A stretch of DNA of 64,000 nucleotides from Chromatiaceae bacterium (GCA_024235215.1 JACKMU010000004.1:124001-188000), one strand, 5' to 3'. Positions 1-9,751 are shown, counted from the first letter of the stretch. Notes: a model not told the origin generated them from the sequence alone. Program-made: numbers and translations.

Positions 1-1577
1 CAAAGCCCGTTCAGGACAGCCCGGTTGCTCAAACCGAGATCCATTCCGGCAACTCCTTATCGCCCGATGAAAAGATGACCCATTCCGAGGCGCCCATTAC
101 GCCAGACACAACAAGCGGTATTCCCTCTCTTGGTGAGCCCGCTGAAACGACCAGCGGTAAAATAGATATCACCACGGATCTTTTCACTCTGGAGGTTGAT
201 CCCCGTGGAGGTACGATTCTTCGTCTTCTCCTCAATGACTATCCAGTGTCTCTGGAGCAGAAAGATGTGAAGTTCACCCTTTTACGCCCCACTTCGCCCG
301 ATCTGTTCGTTGCTCAATCCGGACTGATCTCCTCGGAGAAAGGTGAGGCGCCAACACATGAATCCCAGTATCAGGCGGAAAACCAGAGCTACTCGATGGG
401 GGATAAAGCTAGTCTCACGGTAGAACTGTTCTGGAAAAGTCCAAAAGGGATTCAGGTAACCAAGCGCTTTATTTTTACCCGGGGCAGCTACCTGGTGAAG
501 ATCGAGCATCGGGTGGATAACCATTCCGGGACATCCTGGTCCGCACGCGAGTATCGGCAGTTGATGCGTGGACTGCCACCGGAAAAAAATGGTGGTTCTC
601 AGTTTCTCTATACCTATACCGGTGGAGCTATCTATACACCGGACGAGAAGTACGAAAAAATCAAGTTTGAGGATATGGAGGAGAAAGCACTTTCTCTCGA
701 CGTGAAGGGCGGATGGATTGGAATGCTGCAACACTACTTTCTTGGTGCCTGGGTTCCGCCCGCAGAAGTGACTGAGCACTTTTATTCCAATGTACTCTCT
801 GGTCCGCGATATGTGCTAGGTACCTACTCCCCTTCGATCGAAGTGGCTGCCGGGGCCAGCTACACTTTTTCTGCTGGTTTTGTTGCTGGCCCGAAACTTC
901 AGGATGAGTTGGAAGAGATTGCTCCCGGATTGGATCTGACGGTTGATTATGGTTGGCTGACCGTGTTGGCTAAACCTATTTTCTGGTTATTGAAAGAGAT
1001 TCACAATCTATTCGGTAACTGGGGTTGGTCGATCATCATTCTCACTTTGATCATCAAACTTCTCTTCTTCAAGCTTTCCGAGGCCAGCTACAAGTCGATG
1101 GCCAACATGCGCAAAATGATGCCGCGTATTCAAGCTCTGAAAGATCGTTATGGAGATGACAAGCAGCGCCTCAACCAGGCGATGATGGAAATGTATAAAA
1201 AAGAGAAGATCAATCCTCTCGGCGGCTGTCTTCCCATAGTTGTTCAGATTCCAGTTTTCATTGCGCTTTACTGGGTGTTGCTGGAGAGCGTGGAGTTACG
1301 GCAGGCCCCCTGGATTTTCTGGATAGAGGACCTTTCAATCAAGGATCCATTTTATGTATTGCCGTTGATCATGGGTGTCTCGATGTTCATTCAGCAGAAG
1401 CTGAACCCAGCTCCGCCCGATCCAATGCAGGCGAAGATAATGATGTCTTTACCTTTTGTTTTCACAATCTTCTTCGCATTCTTTCCCTCCGGACTGGTGC
1501 TTTACTGGGTAACCAACAACATCCTGTCCATTACTCAACAGTGGGTTATCACCAAACAAATAGAGAAGGCGGCTTAA
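1..1577 (+). CDS. yidC: Membrane protein insertase YidC (5' partial)
   Basis: YidC inserts and folds inner-membrane proteins, alone or with the Sec translocon. The reading frame is open from base 3 with no stop, so the start codon lies outside the window and the Met at 75 is internal. The visible part has a periplasmic beta-rich domain in roughly the first 300 residues. The YidC/Oxa1 core follows: a transmembrane helix at NWGWSIIILTLIIK, the cytoplasmic Met- and Lys-rich hairpin (SYKSMANMRKMMPRIQ), and the NPLGGCLPIVVQIPVFIALY segment typical of the family. The last helices end in LVLYWVTNN and ITKQIEK. The first transmembrane helix is missing only because of the window edge. mnmE follows at 16 bp, the usual gammaproteobacterial order. 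Identification is secure. Confidence 0.97.
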   Translation, partial: KPVQDSPVAQTEIHSGNSLSPDEKMTHSEAPITPDTTSGIPSLGEPAETTSGKIDITTDLFTLEVDPRGGTILRLLLNDYPVSLEQKDVKFTLLRPTSPDLFVAQSGLISSEKGEAPTHESQYQAENQSYSMGDKASLTVELFWKSPKGIQVTKRFIFTRGSYLVKIEHRVDNHSGTSWSAREYRQLMRGLPPEKNGGSQFLYTYTGGAIYTPDEKYEKIKFEDMEEKALSLDVKGGWIGMLQHYFLGAWVPPAEVTEHFYSNVLSGPRYVLGTYSPSIEVAAGASYTFSAGFVAGPKLQDELEEIAPGLDLTVDYGWLTVLAKPIFWLLKEIHNLFGNWGWSIIILTLIIKLLFFKLSEASYKSMANMRKMMPRIQALKDRYGDDKQRLNQAMMEMYKKEKINPLGGCLPIVVQIPVFIALYWVLLESVELRQAPWIFWIEDLSIKDPFYVLPLIMGVSMFIQQKLNPAPPDPMQAKIMMSLPFVFTIFFAFFPSGLVLYWVTNNILSITQQWVITKQIEKAA

Positions 1578-1593
1578 CTGGATCGTTAATTGC

Positions 1594-2940
1594 GTGCTAC
1601 TTCCGTCCGACCTCATTGCTGCGATAGCAACGCCGGCCGGCATTGGGGGTGTCGGGATTGTCAGGGTATCAGGCCCGGGCACGATTGCATTGGCCGAAGC
1701 GATACTCGGTTTTCTACCAAATCCAAGAATGGCACACTTCTCTCGCTTTCGTGATGCACGAGGTGAAGTGATCGACGAAGGGATAGCACTCTTTTTCCCC
1801 AACCCTGGATCATTTACTGGTGAAGATGTACTGGAGTTGCAGGGTCATGGAGGTCCGGTAGTGATGGATCTTCTGCTGCAACGCTGTCTCGAGTGTGGTG
1901 CTCGTATTGCCGAACCCGGTGAATTCAGTCGCCGGGCTTTTCTCAACGGCAAGTTGGATCTCGCTCAGGCAGAGGCGATAGCAGATCTGATTGAGAGTGA
2001 TACGGCCACTGCCGCCCGTCTGGCGATGCGCTCCCTGGAAGGGGAGTTTTCGACTCGTATTCACCGTTTGGTGGAGCGACTGGTCAATTTGCGCACCTAC
2101 GTTGAAGCAGCGATCGATTTTCCCGAAGAGGAGATCGATTTTCTCTCTGACGGAAAAGTGAGCACTGACTTACATGAGATTTCCACCGAATTGGATGCGG
2201 TCATTGCCACCGCCCGTATCGGCACACTTTTACGAGAGGGGATGACCCTGGTGATCGCCGGTCGCCCCAATGCGGGAAAGTCGAGTCTGCTCAATGCGCT
2301 ATCGGGTCGTGATTGTGCAATAGTTACCGCGCTTCCTGGCACCACACGGGATCTGTTGAGGGAGCGTATCGAGATCGATGGTATGCCGCTCCATTTGATT
2401 GACACTGCAGGTTTGCGGGAGAGTGGCGACCCGATTGAACGAGAAGGTGTTCGTCGCGCCCGCGAACAGATTGGAAAGGCTGACCAAGTGCTCTGGATTT
2501 TTGACGATCAGCTTGATCCAGCAGAGAGTGTGCCGGATCTGAGTACGCTTCCGCTCAATATACCCATTACATTGGTACGTAATAAGATCGATTTGACTGG
2601 GCGACCTCCGGGTATCCGTGAGACTCCGCTAGGGATTGAAGTTTCCCTTTCCGCGCTAAGCCATCAAGGGCTCGATCTGTTGCGCCAACACCTGAGACAA
2701 AGTGCTGGTTACAGTGGCAGTCAGGAAGGTGCGTTTATCGCCAGGAGACGGCATTTGGATGCGCTTAGAAAAGGAAGTGAGTATTTACTTACAGGGGCGC
2801 AGGCGTTGACCGATGCTGCGGGTGAATTGTTAGCGGAAGATCTACGCCATGCGCAATACAGCCTGTCGGAGATTACCGGAGAATTCACATCGGATGACCT
2901 GCTTGGCCACATCTTCTCCAGTTTCTGCATCGGGAAATAA
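1594..2940 (+). CDS. mnmE: tRNA uridine-5-carboxymethylaminomethyl GTPase MnmE
   Basis: MnmE (TrmE) is the GTPase that works with MnmG to place the cmnm5 group on wobble U34 of certain tRNAs. The 448-residue protein starts at a GTG. It has an N-terminal formyl-folate-binding domain (AIATPAGIGGVGIVRVSGP), then a helical domain with an inserted G domain. GTPase motifs are G1 GRPNAGKSSL, the G2 region PGTTRD, G3 DTAGLR and G4 NKID. The protein ends in CIGK, the conserved C-terminal Cys motif needed for modification. The length is normal for the family. It follows yidC closely and converges on the gene at 2959 with only 18 bp between stop codons. Its partner mnmG lies at 7723. Confidence 0.97.
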   Translation: MLLPSDLIAAIATPAGIGGVGIVRVSGPGTIALAEAILGFLPNPRMAHFSRFRDARGEVIDEGIALFFPNPGSFTGEDVLELQGHGGPVVMDLLLQRCLECGARIAEPGEFSRRAFLNGKLDLAQAEAIADLIESDTATAARLAMRSLEGEFSTRIHRLVERLVNLRTYVEAAIDFPEEEIDFLSDGKVSTDLHEISTELDAVIATARIGTLLREGMTLVIAGRPNAGKSSLLNALSGRDCAIVTALPGTTRDLLRERIEIDGMPLHLIDTAGLRESGDPIEREGVRRAREQIGKADQVLWIFDDQLDPAESVPDLSTLPLNIPITLVRNKIDLTGRPPGIRETPLGIEVSLSALSHQGLDLLRQHLRQSAGYSGSQEGAFIARRRHLDALRKGSEYLLTGAQALTDAAGELLAEDLRHAQYSLSEITGEFTSDDLLGHIFSSFCIGK

Positions 2941-2958
2941 CGAGTTTTTTGGGTGGCT

Positions 2959-4932
2959 TCAACCATGGAAGCTGCGGATCATACGTTTGAGACGCCGCCG
3001 ATTGCTCTTGCTGTCCTGACGACCATATCGGATAGCGATATAGAGCCCGGTGATGGCTGCTACACTGGCATGCAGTTCCGGGAATTTAGAGGTTACCCGT
3101 TCGGCAAAATCCAGGGGACCTTCGTGTGCCATGCGGACAACTCCCCGAAATCGCTGCACTCGACGACAAAAATCCAGGTAGGTGGAGTAGACAGGATCCG
3201 GTTTGGAGCGAACCCGGTAGAGCAATGTCAAGGTGAGCAGAAGCAGGCTCAGACCGGTAGCCGCAATCATTGCGAAAGCCAACTTTTGTCCGTGTAATGC
3301 GCCGAGATGCAGCAGTTGCATGAGATAGAGCTGTCGCTCCTTGGAGTAACCAAGGACCCATCGATGCCAGGAAGCGTTGAGCGCGTCCACACCCCAGCGT
3401 AACTTTTTAAGGACGCTGTACAACGTCCCCTCCTCCAAATTGAACAATACCGGTGCCCCAATCACGTCGTTAATCAACGTCGGATCGATAGCTTGTTCGA
3501 TGCGCTCTGGAGCGACCGCAACCGTCGGGTCGACCCGTTGCCATCCCCTTCCCTGCAACCACACTTCGGACCAAGCGTGTGCATCCGACTGGCGTACGAT
3601 CAGGTAGTTTCCAAGCGGGTTGACCTGCCCCCCTTGGTAACCACCGACCATCCGTGCTGGAATGCCGGCAATGCGCATCAATAGCGTGAAGCTGGTTGCA
3701 TAGTGTTCACAGAATCCCCGTCGGGTTTCGAATAGAAACTGATCCGCGGGACTCTCGCCGAGCGGCGGAGGGTAGAGGGTATAGAAAAATGGTTGCTCAC
3801 GAAAATAGTCAAGCGCTCGCAAAACAACGTCTGAATCGGATCCGTTCCGCTGCTGCCAGCTATCGACCAGATCGAGCATGCGCGGTGATATACCGGGTGG
3901 CAGCAACAATGATTTCGTCCTTACTTCCTCACTTAGGGTACCTGTCTGGTAATCGGTTACCGAACTGACGTCATAACGAATCCGGCGTCTTATCGGCGTG
4001 TTGCGGAGGAGTTGATAGTCCGAGCGCAACTGCGCATCCGCTGGTATTTCGACCGGTAATTCGAGCGCATAGAGCCACCTCCCGGGAGTGGGTTCCAGGG
4101 TGACACTATAGATTATGGGCGGATTCAGACCCTTTATTACTCCAGCAGGTAATTCATCCGCCTCGTCTGCTTCCCAATTCTTTCCGTCAGAGCTCGAAAA
4201 TACCGGTCCCCTCCAGTAGCGCTGTGAGGGTGGCGGAATCTGCTGCGTAAAATCAACCCGGAACGCCACCGCTGATGAACGGCTTAGGCGGCTGATGCTT
4301 CCTGGAGAGATGTTACCGGTCACTCCAGTGACGGCCGAATGTTTCTGCTCCACCAGATTCCATAAAGGGGAGCTGAAACGCGGAAAGAAAATGAAGAGCA
4401 TTATCATCAACGGGAGCGACTGAGCTAACATCCACAACGAGACTTTGAGCGCTCCCAATGGATGGGCCGATGGATGAATGCGATTGCTCTCTATTAATGT
4501 CGCAGTCAGAGCAATCACCATCATCAGGGCATAGACCACCAACCACGTGTCCTCGCGGTAGAGAAACTGGGTAATCAACATGAAATAACCGATGAATACG
4601 AGAATGTGCACATCCCGCTTGACGCGCATCTCCATCAGCTTCAACGCCAGCATCGAGACAAGCAGCGCTACGCCTGCATCCTTTCCAAACAGTATGGGAT
4701 AGAGCAACAGCACATTGCCCAATGCACCCATAGTAATCAGAAATAGTATCAGCTTACCCGGAAGCAGCCGTCCTCTCCCGACGGCAACAAAACGATACCC
4801 TGCCAATAGCAGAAATAGTAGGCTGACGCGGATTTCAACATTCAGTAGGTGTGGCAGTGCAGTCAGCGTAAGCAGCGCGAGCAGCGTGTACTGCTGTACC
4901 CTGGAGAGTGGCATGCGTGCGGCTGGTGCCAT
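2959..4932 (-). CDS. tgpA: TgpA-type membrane transglutaminase (DUF3488/transglutaminase)
   Basis: This is a large inner-membrane protein of the TgpA family, with a bundle of transmembrane helices (DUF3488) in about the first 190 residues, a periplasmic transglutaminase-like domain, and a final transmembrane helix with a cytoplasmic tail. The catalytic triad is visible: Cys in RRGFCEHYATSF, His in SDAHAWSEVW and Asp in RVDPTV. The ATG at 4932 was preferred over an upstream in-frame start at 4968 because a TGAGGT ribosome site overlaps the stop codon of the upstream DUF58 gene and is well spaced. That arrangement suggests translational coupling. It is the last gene of a MoxR/DUF58/TgpA unit, a widespread trio. 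TgpA is reported essential in Pseudomonas aeruginosa, but its natural substrate is not settled. Confidence 0.9.
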   Translation of the reverse strand: MAPAARMPLSRVQQYTLLALLTLTALPHLLNVEIRVSLLFLLLAGYRFVAVGRGRLLPGKLILFLITMGALGNVLLLYPILFGKDAGVALLVSMLALKLMEMRVKRDVHILVFIGYFMLITQFLYREDTWLVVYALMMVIALTATLIESNRIHPSAHPLGALKVSLWMLAQSLPLMIMLFIFFPRFSSPLWNLVEQKHSAVTGVTGNISPGSISRLSRSSAVAFRVDFTQQIPPPSQRYWRGPVFSSSDGKNWEADEADELPAGVIKGLNPPIIYSVTLEPTPGRWLYALELPVEIPADAQLRSDYQLLRNTPIRRRIRYDVSSVTDYQTGTLSEEVRTKSLLLPPGISPRMLDLVDSWQQRNGSDSDVVLRALDYFREQPFFYTLYPPPLGESPADQFLFETRRGFCEHYATSFTLLMRIAGIPARMVGGYQGGQVNPLGNYLIVRQSDAHAWSEVWLQGRGWQRVDPTVAVAPERIEQAIDPTLINDVIGAPVLFNLEEGTLYSVLKKLRWGVDALNASWHRWVLGYSKERQLYLMQLLHLGALHGQKLAFAMIAATGLSLLLLTLTLLYRVRSKPDPVYSTYLDFCRRVQRFRGVVRMAHEGPLDFAERVTSKFPELHASVAAITGLYIAIRYGRQDSKSNRRRLKRMIRSFHG

Positions 4933-4940
4933 CGCTGACC

Positions 4941-5873
4941 TCAATATAGCGCCAGCGCCGCCAGGCAATCAGCGCGGTGCTGTTGCCCGCGGGCGGGTGT
5001 GAATTCGCGGTCCGGCAGTTTCAAACCGAACTCTAACTCCGCGCCGCTGGCCTCCAGCACCCCGCGACAGAGTTGACTCAATCGCTGTTCCTTATCTCCT
5101 TGCAGCGCGTTCCAATCGAGCCAGCACCGCTCGGTTCGGTCCCCTCCAAACAGCTTGGTCTGCAGGCCCTGCTCCCGTGCCACCGCTCTCCAGTTGATAT
5201 GGCGGGGTGAGTCACCGGGACGATAATGGCGTAATCCGACGAAATCGTCCGCTCCGACTCCCCTGTCTCCGCTTTTACTCTGATCATACCTGGTCAACAG
5301 GCGCTCGGGCATGCGCTCTCCAGGCTTGGGATAGACCAGACACTCACTGTCTAGCTCGACATAGACCCAGGCGACGAACAGACCCAGCGGATAGCGGGTA
5401 GAGAGGGTGAACCTTGGCAGCGGCAGTTTGCCTCTTTTGCTGCTTGCTACACTGAGTGTGAGAAGCTCACTGGAGACGGGGTTGAGATCGATACTCGCCA
5501 TTGAATGGTGCGGAATGTGCATCTGCAGGCCAGATCGGGCCGAGCGTCGCTGATTGATCAGATGTATCCCAAAACAAGCTTCGTCACCGGCGAAAACCGG
5601 TGCAACGCGGCCGCTTCCGACTTCCAGTCCGAGCAGATTGCGCCAAGTGTGCAGCATACCCACCAAGCCCAGTCCGACAAGCAGGAAGGTCAACATAAAG
5701 CCCAGATTGTTTGCGTAGTTTATCGATCCGGTCAGCATCAGCATCAACAGAATGCCAAAAAGCAAGCCGTAACCGGTGGGCAGGATATAGATACACCTGG
5801 GTGTGATCTGCGCTCTACCGCCACTGTTGCCGCGAGCCATGCGACGCAATGGCGCGAGTGCGTGGAAATTCAT
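4941..5873 (-). CDS. DUF58 domain protein (MoxR-associated)
   Basis: The 310-residue protein has two transmembrane helices near the N-terminus (about residues 30-75) followed by a soluble domain. The family hallmark is DDFVGLRHYRPGDSPRHINW at about residues 207-226, the conserved core of DUF58, which is related to von Willebrand A-like folds. DUF58 proteins are nearly always encoded beside a MoxR ATPase and often a transglutaminase, as here. The upstream MoxR gene ends 86 bp away and the downstream tgpA starts 8 bp after this stop. The likely role is as partner or substrate of the MoxR ATPase in a membrane-associated maturation process. That is inferred from family context and no specific function can be read from the sequence. 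Confidence 0.88.
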   Translation of the reverse strand: MNFHALAPLRRMARGNSGGRAQITPRCIYILPTGYGLLFGILLMLMLTGSINYANNLGFMLTFLLVGLGLVGMLHTWRNLLGLEVGSGRVAPVFAGDEACFGIHLINQRRSARSGLQMHIPHHSMASIDLNPVSSELLTLSVASSKRGKLPLPRFTLSTRYPLGLFVAWVYVELDSECLVYPKPGERMPERLLTRYDQSKSGDRGVGADDFVGLRHYRPGDSPRHINWRAVAREQGLQTKLFGGDRTERCWLDWNALQGDKEQRLSQLCRGVLEASGAELEFGLKLPDREFTPARGQQHRADCLAALALY

Positions 5874-5959
5874 CGGCGGAATAAGAACAAGCTGAATCCA
5901 ATTATAAAGAGCAGCTTGTCCACCTGTACTGATTGTGCTGGCATTCTGTTCTCTTCCGT

Positions 5960-6877
5960 TCAGGTTATCGCAACGGACTCAAGCAGAAATCTGGCCAGTG
6001 CCGCGCCCTCGTCCGTGCCGGTATCTGAGCTGGAGTGCAGTCGGTGCCCTACCGTGGCCGGCAGCACCGCCTGAACATCTTCGGGTATCAGTTGAAACCG
6101 CCCCGAGAGCAAAGCCCAGGCCTTGGCGCTGCGCAACAGCGCCAATCCGGCCCGCGGTGAGAGACCGTGATTGAAGCGCGGACTGCTACGGCTGAAAGAG
6201 AGCAGTTCCTGACAGTAATCGAGAATCGCATCGGCGACATGCACTTTGTTAACCTGAGCCTGTAGCGCTTGCAGCTGCTGGAGGTCGAGACAGGGTTCCA
6301 CCTGTCGCAGCAACTCCCGCCGATCCTCGCCAGCCAGAAGCAGCCGTTCCGATCTGGCATCAGGGTACCCCAGCTGCAGTCGCATCAGGAATCGGTCCAG
6401 CTGTGACTCCGGCAACGGAAAGGTACCAATCTGATGTGCTGGATTTTGTGTGGCAATGACAAAGAAAGGTGTTGGCAGAGGGTAGCTGGTACCGTCGACA
6501 GTCACTTGCTGTTCTTCCATCGCCTCGAGCAGCGCACTCTGCGCTTTTGGCGTTGCCCGGTTTATCTCGTCTGCCAGCACCAGCTGCGAAAAGACCGGAC
6601 CCGGATGGAAGCTGAAACTTCCCTCCTCACGGTCATAAACCGAGTTGCCGATAATGTCAGCCGGCAACAGGTCGCTGGTAAACTGGATCCGCTGGTAGTG
6701 GAGACCGAGCAGCTGAGCCAGCAGATGGGCCAGGGTGGTCTTACCAACACCGGGAAGATCTTCGACCAACAGGTGGCCTCGGGCGAGCAGGCAGGCAATT
6801 GCCAACCGGACGGTATGTTCTTTACCGAGAATGATTCTGCTTGCCTCTCTGATGAGGCGGTCTATTGCATTTTCCAT
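5960..6877 (-). CDS. MoxR family AAA+ ATPase
   Basis: The 305-residue AAA+ protein belongs to the MoxR group, cytoplasmic ATPases thought to act as chaperones or activators of neighbouring proteins. Walker A is in EDLPGVGKTTLA at about residue 40, Walker B is LVLADEINRA, sensor 1 lies in FFVIATQNP, and the LPESQLDRFLMR segment is the arginine-finger region typical of MoxR. The AAA-lid domain follows and the length is full. It is second in a minus-strand run TlpA-like thioredoxin, MoxR, DUF58, TgpA. The 61-bp gap upstream shows no obvious terminator, so co-transcription with the thioredoxin gene is possible. Family assignment is firm; the client is presumably the DUF58/TgpA pair. Confidence 0.93.
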   Translation of the reverse strand: MENAIDRLIREASRIILGKEHTVRLAIACLLARGHLLVEDLPGVGKTTLAHLLAQLLGLHYQRIQFTSDLLPADIIGNSVYDREEGSFSFHPGPVFSQLVLADEINRATPKAQSALLEAMEEQQVTVDGTSYPLPTPFFVIATQNPAHQIGTFPLPESQLDRFLMRLQLGYPDARSERLLLAGEDRRELLRQVEPCLDLQQLQALQAQVNKVHVADAILDYCQELLSFSRSSPRFNHGLSPRAGLALLRSAKAWALLSGRFQLIPEDVQAVLPATVGHRLHSSSDTGTDEGAALARFLLESVAIT

Positions 6878-6937
6878 ACCTTGAAAGCTGTCGGCAGTCG
6901 GCCACCATCACTTGAACAATCTTTCCATGATAGCCTG

Positions 6938-7486
6938 TTATTCCATCAACAGGGATTCGAGCAACCGTTCGATTCTATTTGCCTGATCGCTGCCTGAAGT
7001 GGTCTCCCCAATGTAATTCGCACGAATCATCCCTTTTTTGTCGATGACAAAAAAGCTGGGCCAGTAACTGCTTCCCAGCGCATTCCAGTAGGAGAAGTCA
7101 TTGTCCACCATGATGGGATGACGTAGCCGGTAACGTTCCACTTTTTCCACCAGCTGTGATACCTGTCGTTCGTGCTCGAACTCTGGTGTATGTACCCCCA
7201 CCACCTGGAAATCGCGGTCCTGAAATCTCTCTTCGAGATCCACCAGCCAGGGAAAAGAGCGATAGCAGTTCCAACAATCAAAGGTCCAGAAATCGATCAG
7301 CACCACCTTTCCACGCAACATCACCTGGGTCAGTGGCTTCGAATTGAGCCAGGCCTCTGAGCGCGAGTGGGTGAACTCCGGTACGGGTCGGGGCAGCCCT
7401 TTGGCGATAATCTGACCACTTACGGTGAGTAAAGCAAGTGTCAGAAAAATGGTGGAATAAGAAAGTCTGTTCGCCAGGTTCTTCAT
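6938..7486 (-). CDS. Periplasmic TlpA/ResA-like thioredoxin-fold protein
   Basis: This is an exported thioredoxin-fold protein of about 182 residues. The start at 7486 gives a clean signal peptide (MKNLANRLSY, hydrophobic core, then a cleavage-like region ending VSGQIIAKG); upstream in-frame starts would only add a non-conserved leader. The active site is CWNC within FWTFDCWNCYRSF, and the later SYWPSFFVIDKKGMIR carries the cis-Pro loop region (WPSFFV). The segment PEFEHERQ and the overall layout resemble the thioredoxin part of redoxin/DipZ C-terminal proteins. It probably acts as a periplasmic thiol-disulfide oxidoreductase, but the redox partner is unknown. Its position before the MoxR-DUF58-TgpA genes may be functional, since TgpA has a catalytic Cys facing the periplasm. 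That link is speculative. Confidence 0.85.
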   Translation of the reverse strand: MKNLANRLSYSTIFLTLALLTVSGQIIAKGLPRPVPEFTHSRSEAWLNSKPLTQVMLRGKVVLIDFWTFDCWNCYRSFPWLVDLEERFQDRDFQVVGVHTPEFEHERQVSQLVEKVERYRLRHPIMVDNDFSYWNALGSSYWPSFFVIDKKGMIRANYIGETTSGSDQANRIERLLESLLME

Positions 7487-7609
7487 GACATGAGCACCTC
7501 TGACCATTTGCGTCGGGAGGGGTTGACGTCCCATGGCTGTTATGACTCCGGAAGATGCACCTGTCAACAAAAGGTACACCACCCGAAACGCACGACTGCA
7601 AGGGCTGAG

Positions 7610-7618
7610 TGATATAAT
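7610..7618 (+). promoter_or_regulatory. Extended -10 promoter candidate for mnmG
   Basis: TGATATAAT is an exact TGn-TATAAT extended -10 element about 105 bp before the mnmG start. No good -35 hexamer lies 17 bp upstream, which is tolerated when the TG extension is present. It is an inference from consensus only. Confidence 0.5.
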
Positions 7619-7722
7619 AAGACCGGTAGTCGATCGAAACTATTTCACCGGGCAGCCTTTTGCAAGCCGCATCATACGCCTGTCCGGAACAGCTACTGTC
7701 GATAACAATCTCGGGGCGGTCA

Positions 7723-9597
7723 ATGTTCTATTCTGAGTCTTACGATGTGATTGTCGTGGGTGGTGGGCATGCGGGCACGGAGGCAGCGCTGGCGGCCGCA
7801 CGTATGGGCGCCCATACCCTGTTATTGACTCACAATATTGAAACCCTGGGTCAGATGAGCTGCAATCCTGCGATCGGCGGGATTGGCAAGGGGCACCTGG
7901 TTAAAGAGGTGGATGCGCTGGGCGGGTTGATGGCCAGGGCAACTGACCGTGCCGGAATCCAGTTTCGCATCCTCAACGCTCGCAAGGGTCCCGCAGTGCG
8001 GGCTACCCGTGCCCAGGCAGATCGTCAGCTCTATCGCGCAGCGGTGCGCAAGGCGCTGGAGAATCAACCTGGCCTAGAGCTGTTTCAGCAGGCGGTGGAA
8101 GATCTGATTGTCGAGCAGAACCGGATCATCGGTGTGGTTACCCAGATCGGTTTGAAGTTTCAAGCTACTGCTGTGGTTCTGACCACCGGCACCTTCCTCG
8201 CCGGCCGGATTCATGTCGGGTTGAATAATTTCGCTGGCGGCAGACTTGGAGATCCGCCGGCCAATGCGCTTGCAAACAGGCTGCGCGAACTACCATTCCG
8301 TGTCGATCGGCTCAAAACCGGGACGCCACCGCGTATCGACCGCCGCAGCATCGACTATACAGATCTGCAGGCTCAACCGGGTGATGTACCAACCCCGGTT
8401 TTCTCTTTTTTCGGTTCGCGTGAGGAGCATCCACCGCAGCTCTGCTGTCACATCACACATACGAACAGTGAGACGCATGACATTATCCGTGGCGGATTGT
8501 CGCGTTCACCGTTATTTACCGGGGTCATCGACGGTGTGGGGCCACGTTACTGTCCGTCGATTGAGGATAAGGTGGTACGCTTCGCGGATAAGTCCTCGCA
8601 TCAAATATTCATTGAACCCGAGGGTTTGAACAGCAACGAGATTTACCCAAACGGCATCTCCACCTCACTGCCATTCGATGTGCAACAAGCGCTGGTCCGC
8701 TCCATGAAAGGGTTCGGCAAAGCGCGCATAACCCGGCCGGGTTATGCGATCGAGTACGACTTCTTCGATCCCCGCGATCTGACGCCAGGGCTTGAAACGA
8801 AGTATATCGAGGGTCTCTTTTTTGCTGGCCAGATCAACGGTACCACCGGCTATGAGGAAGCAGCTGCCCAGGGAGTCCTGGCGGGGATCAACGCGGTATT
8901 GAAGCTGCGTGATAAAGCGCCCTGGTGTCCGGGGCGAGAGCAGGCCTACCTTGGTGTTCTGGTTGACGATCTGATCACCCGGGGCACTAGTGAACCCTAT
9001 CGCATGTTCACCAGCCGGGCCGAATTCAGACTGCTGCTGCGGGAGGATAATGCCGACTTACGCCTGACCGAGCAGGGGCGCGAGCTGGGTGTGGTCGGGG
9101 AGAGTCACTGGCGCCAGTTTGAACGCAAGAGAGAGGCAATCGAACTGGAGCGTCAGCGGCTGCGGGACGTCTGGGTCCGGCCCGGCACCGTAGCAGGTGA
9201 CCGTATAGCACAGAGCCTCGGTATCTCGTTGAGTCGCGAAACACGTGCGTTGGAGCTGTTGGCCCGTCCTGAGCTGAGTTACCAAGCGCTGGTTGCGCTG
9301 CCGGAAATCGGCCAGGGAACGGATGCCGCGGGCGTCGCAGAACAGCTCGATGTGCAGGCGAAGTATGCGGGTTATATCAAGCGCCAGCAGTTTGAGATCG
9401 ATAAGCTTAAGGCGAAAGAGTCGATCCAGTTGCCCCCGGATCTGGACTATGCGCTGGTGCGTGGCCTCTCCACCGAGGCGAGAGAGAAGCTGGCGAAGCA
9501 GCGTCCCAACACCCTGGGACAGGCAGGTCGCATTCCCGGAATGACACCCGCCGCAATTTCGCTGCTGCTGATTCATTTGAAACAGCGGTCGGCTTGA
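7723..9597 (+). CDS. mnmG: tRNA uridine-5-carboxymethylaminomethyl synthase MnmG (GidA)
   Basis: MnmG is the FAD- and NADH-dependent partner of MnmE in wobble-uridine modification. The ATG at 7723 gives the canonical N-terminus YDVIVVGGGHAGTEAA, an FAD-binding GxGxxG motif. An upstream in-frame TTG at 7660 would add 21 unrelated residues and was rejected. Family signatures are present: CNPAIGGIGKGHLVKEVDALGG near residue 45, the paired active-site cysteines in the central region (SRSPLFTG and GPRYCPSIEDK), and FFAGQINGTTGYEEAAAQG near the middle. The C-terminal helical domain that binds tRNA and MnmE follows. At 624 residues the length is standard. rsmG is next, as in most gammaproteobacteria. 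Confidence 0.97.
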   Translation: MFYSESYDVIVVGGGHAGTEAALAAARMGAHTLLLTHNIETLGQMSCNPAIGGIGKGHLVKEVDALGGLMARATDRAGIQFRILNARKGPAVRATRAQADRQLYRAAVRKALENQPGLELFQQAVEDLIVEQNRIIGVVTQIGLKFQATAVVLTTGTFLAGRIHVGLNNFAGGRLGDPPANALANRLRELPFRVDRLKTGTPPRIDRRSIDYTDLQAQPGDVPTPVFSFFGSREEHPPQLCCHITHTNSETHDIIRGGLSRSPLFTGVIDGVGPRYCPSIEDKVVRFADKSSHQIFIEPEGLNSNEIYPNGISTSLPFDVQQALVRSMKGFGKARITRPGYAIEYDFFDPRDLTPGLETKYIEGLFFAGQINGTTGYEEAAAQGVLAGINAVLKLRDKAPWCPGREQAYLGVLVDDLITRGTSEPYRMFTSRAEFRLLLREDNADLRLTEQGRELGVVGESHWRQFERKREAIELERQRLRDVWVRPGTVAGDRIAQSLGISLSRETRALELLARPELSYQALVALPEIGQGTDAAGVAEQLDVQAKYAGYIKRQQFEIDKLKAKESIQLPPDLDYALVRGLSTEAREKLAKQRPNTLGQAGRIPGMTPAAISLLLIHLKQRSA

Positions 9598-9751
9598 TGC
9601 GTCCCCATATCGTTTCTTGGGTATTCCATCCCCCCGAAAGTGTTGGCCCACCGTCACTCTCTTCAACAACTGTATCTTGTATCTTTTACCGAGAGGCGCC
9701 CCATATCGAACTACTGTTTACTACTTATTGTTTTGCGGGCGATATCGATTA

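Noticed and set aside
5505..6074. 189-residue open frame on the plus strand
   Set aside because: It is antisense to the DUF58 and MoxR genes, and both of those have clear motifs.
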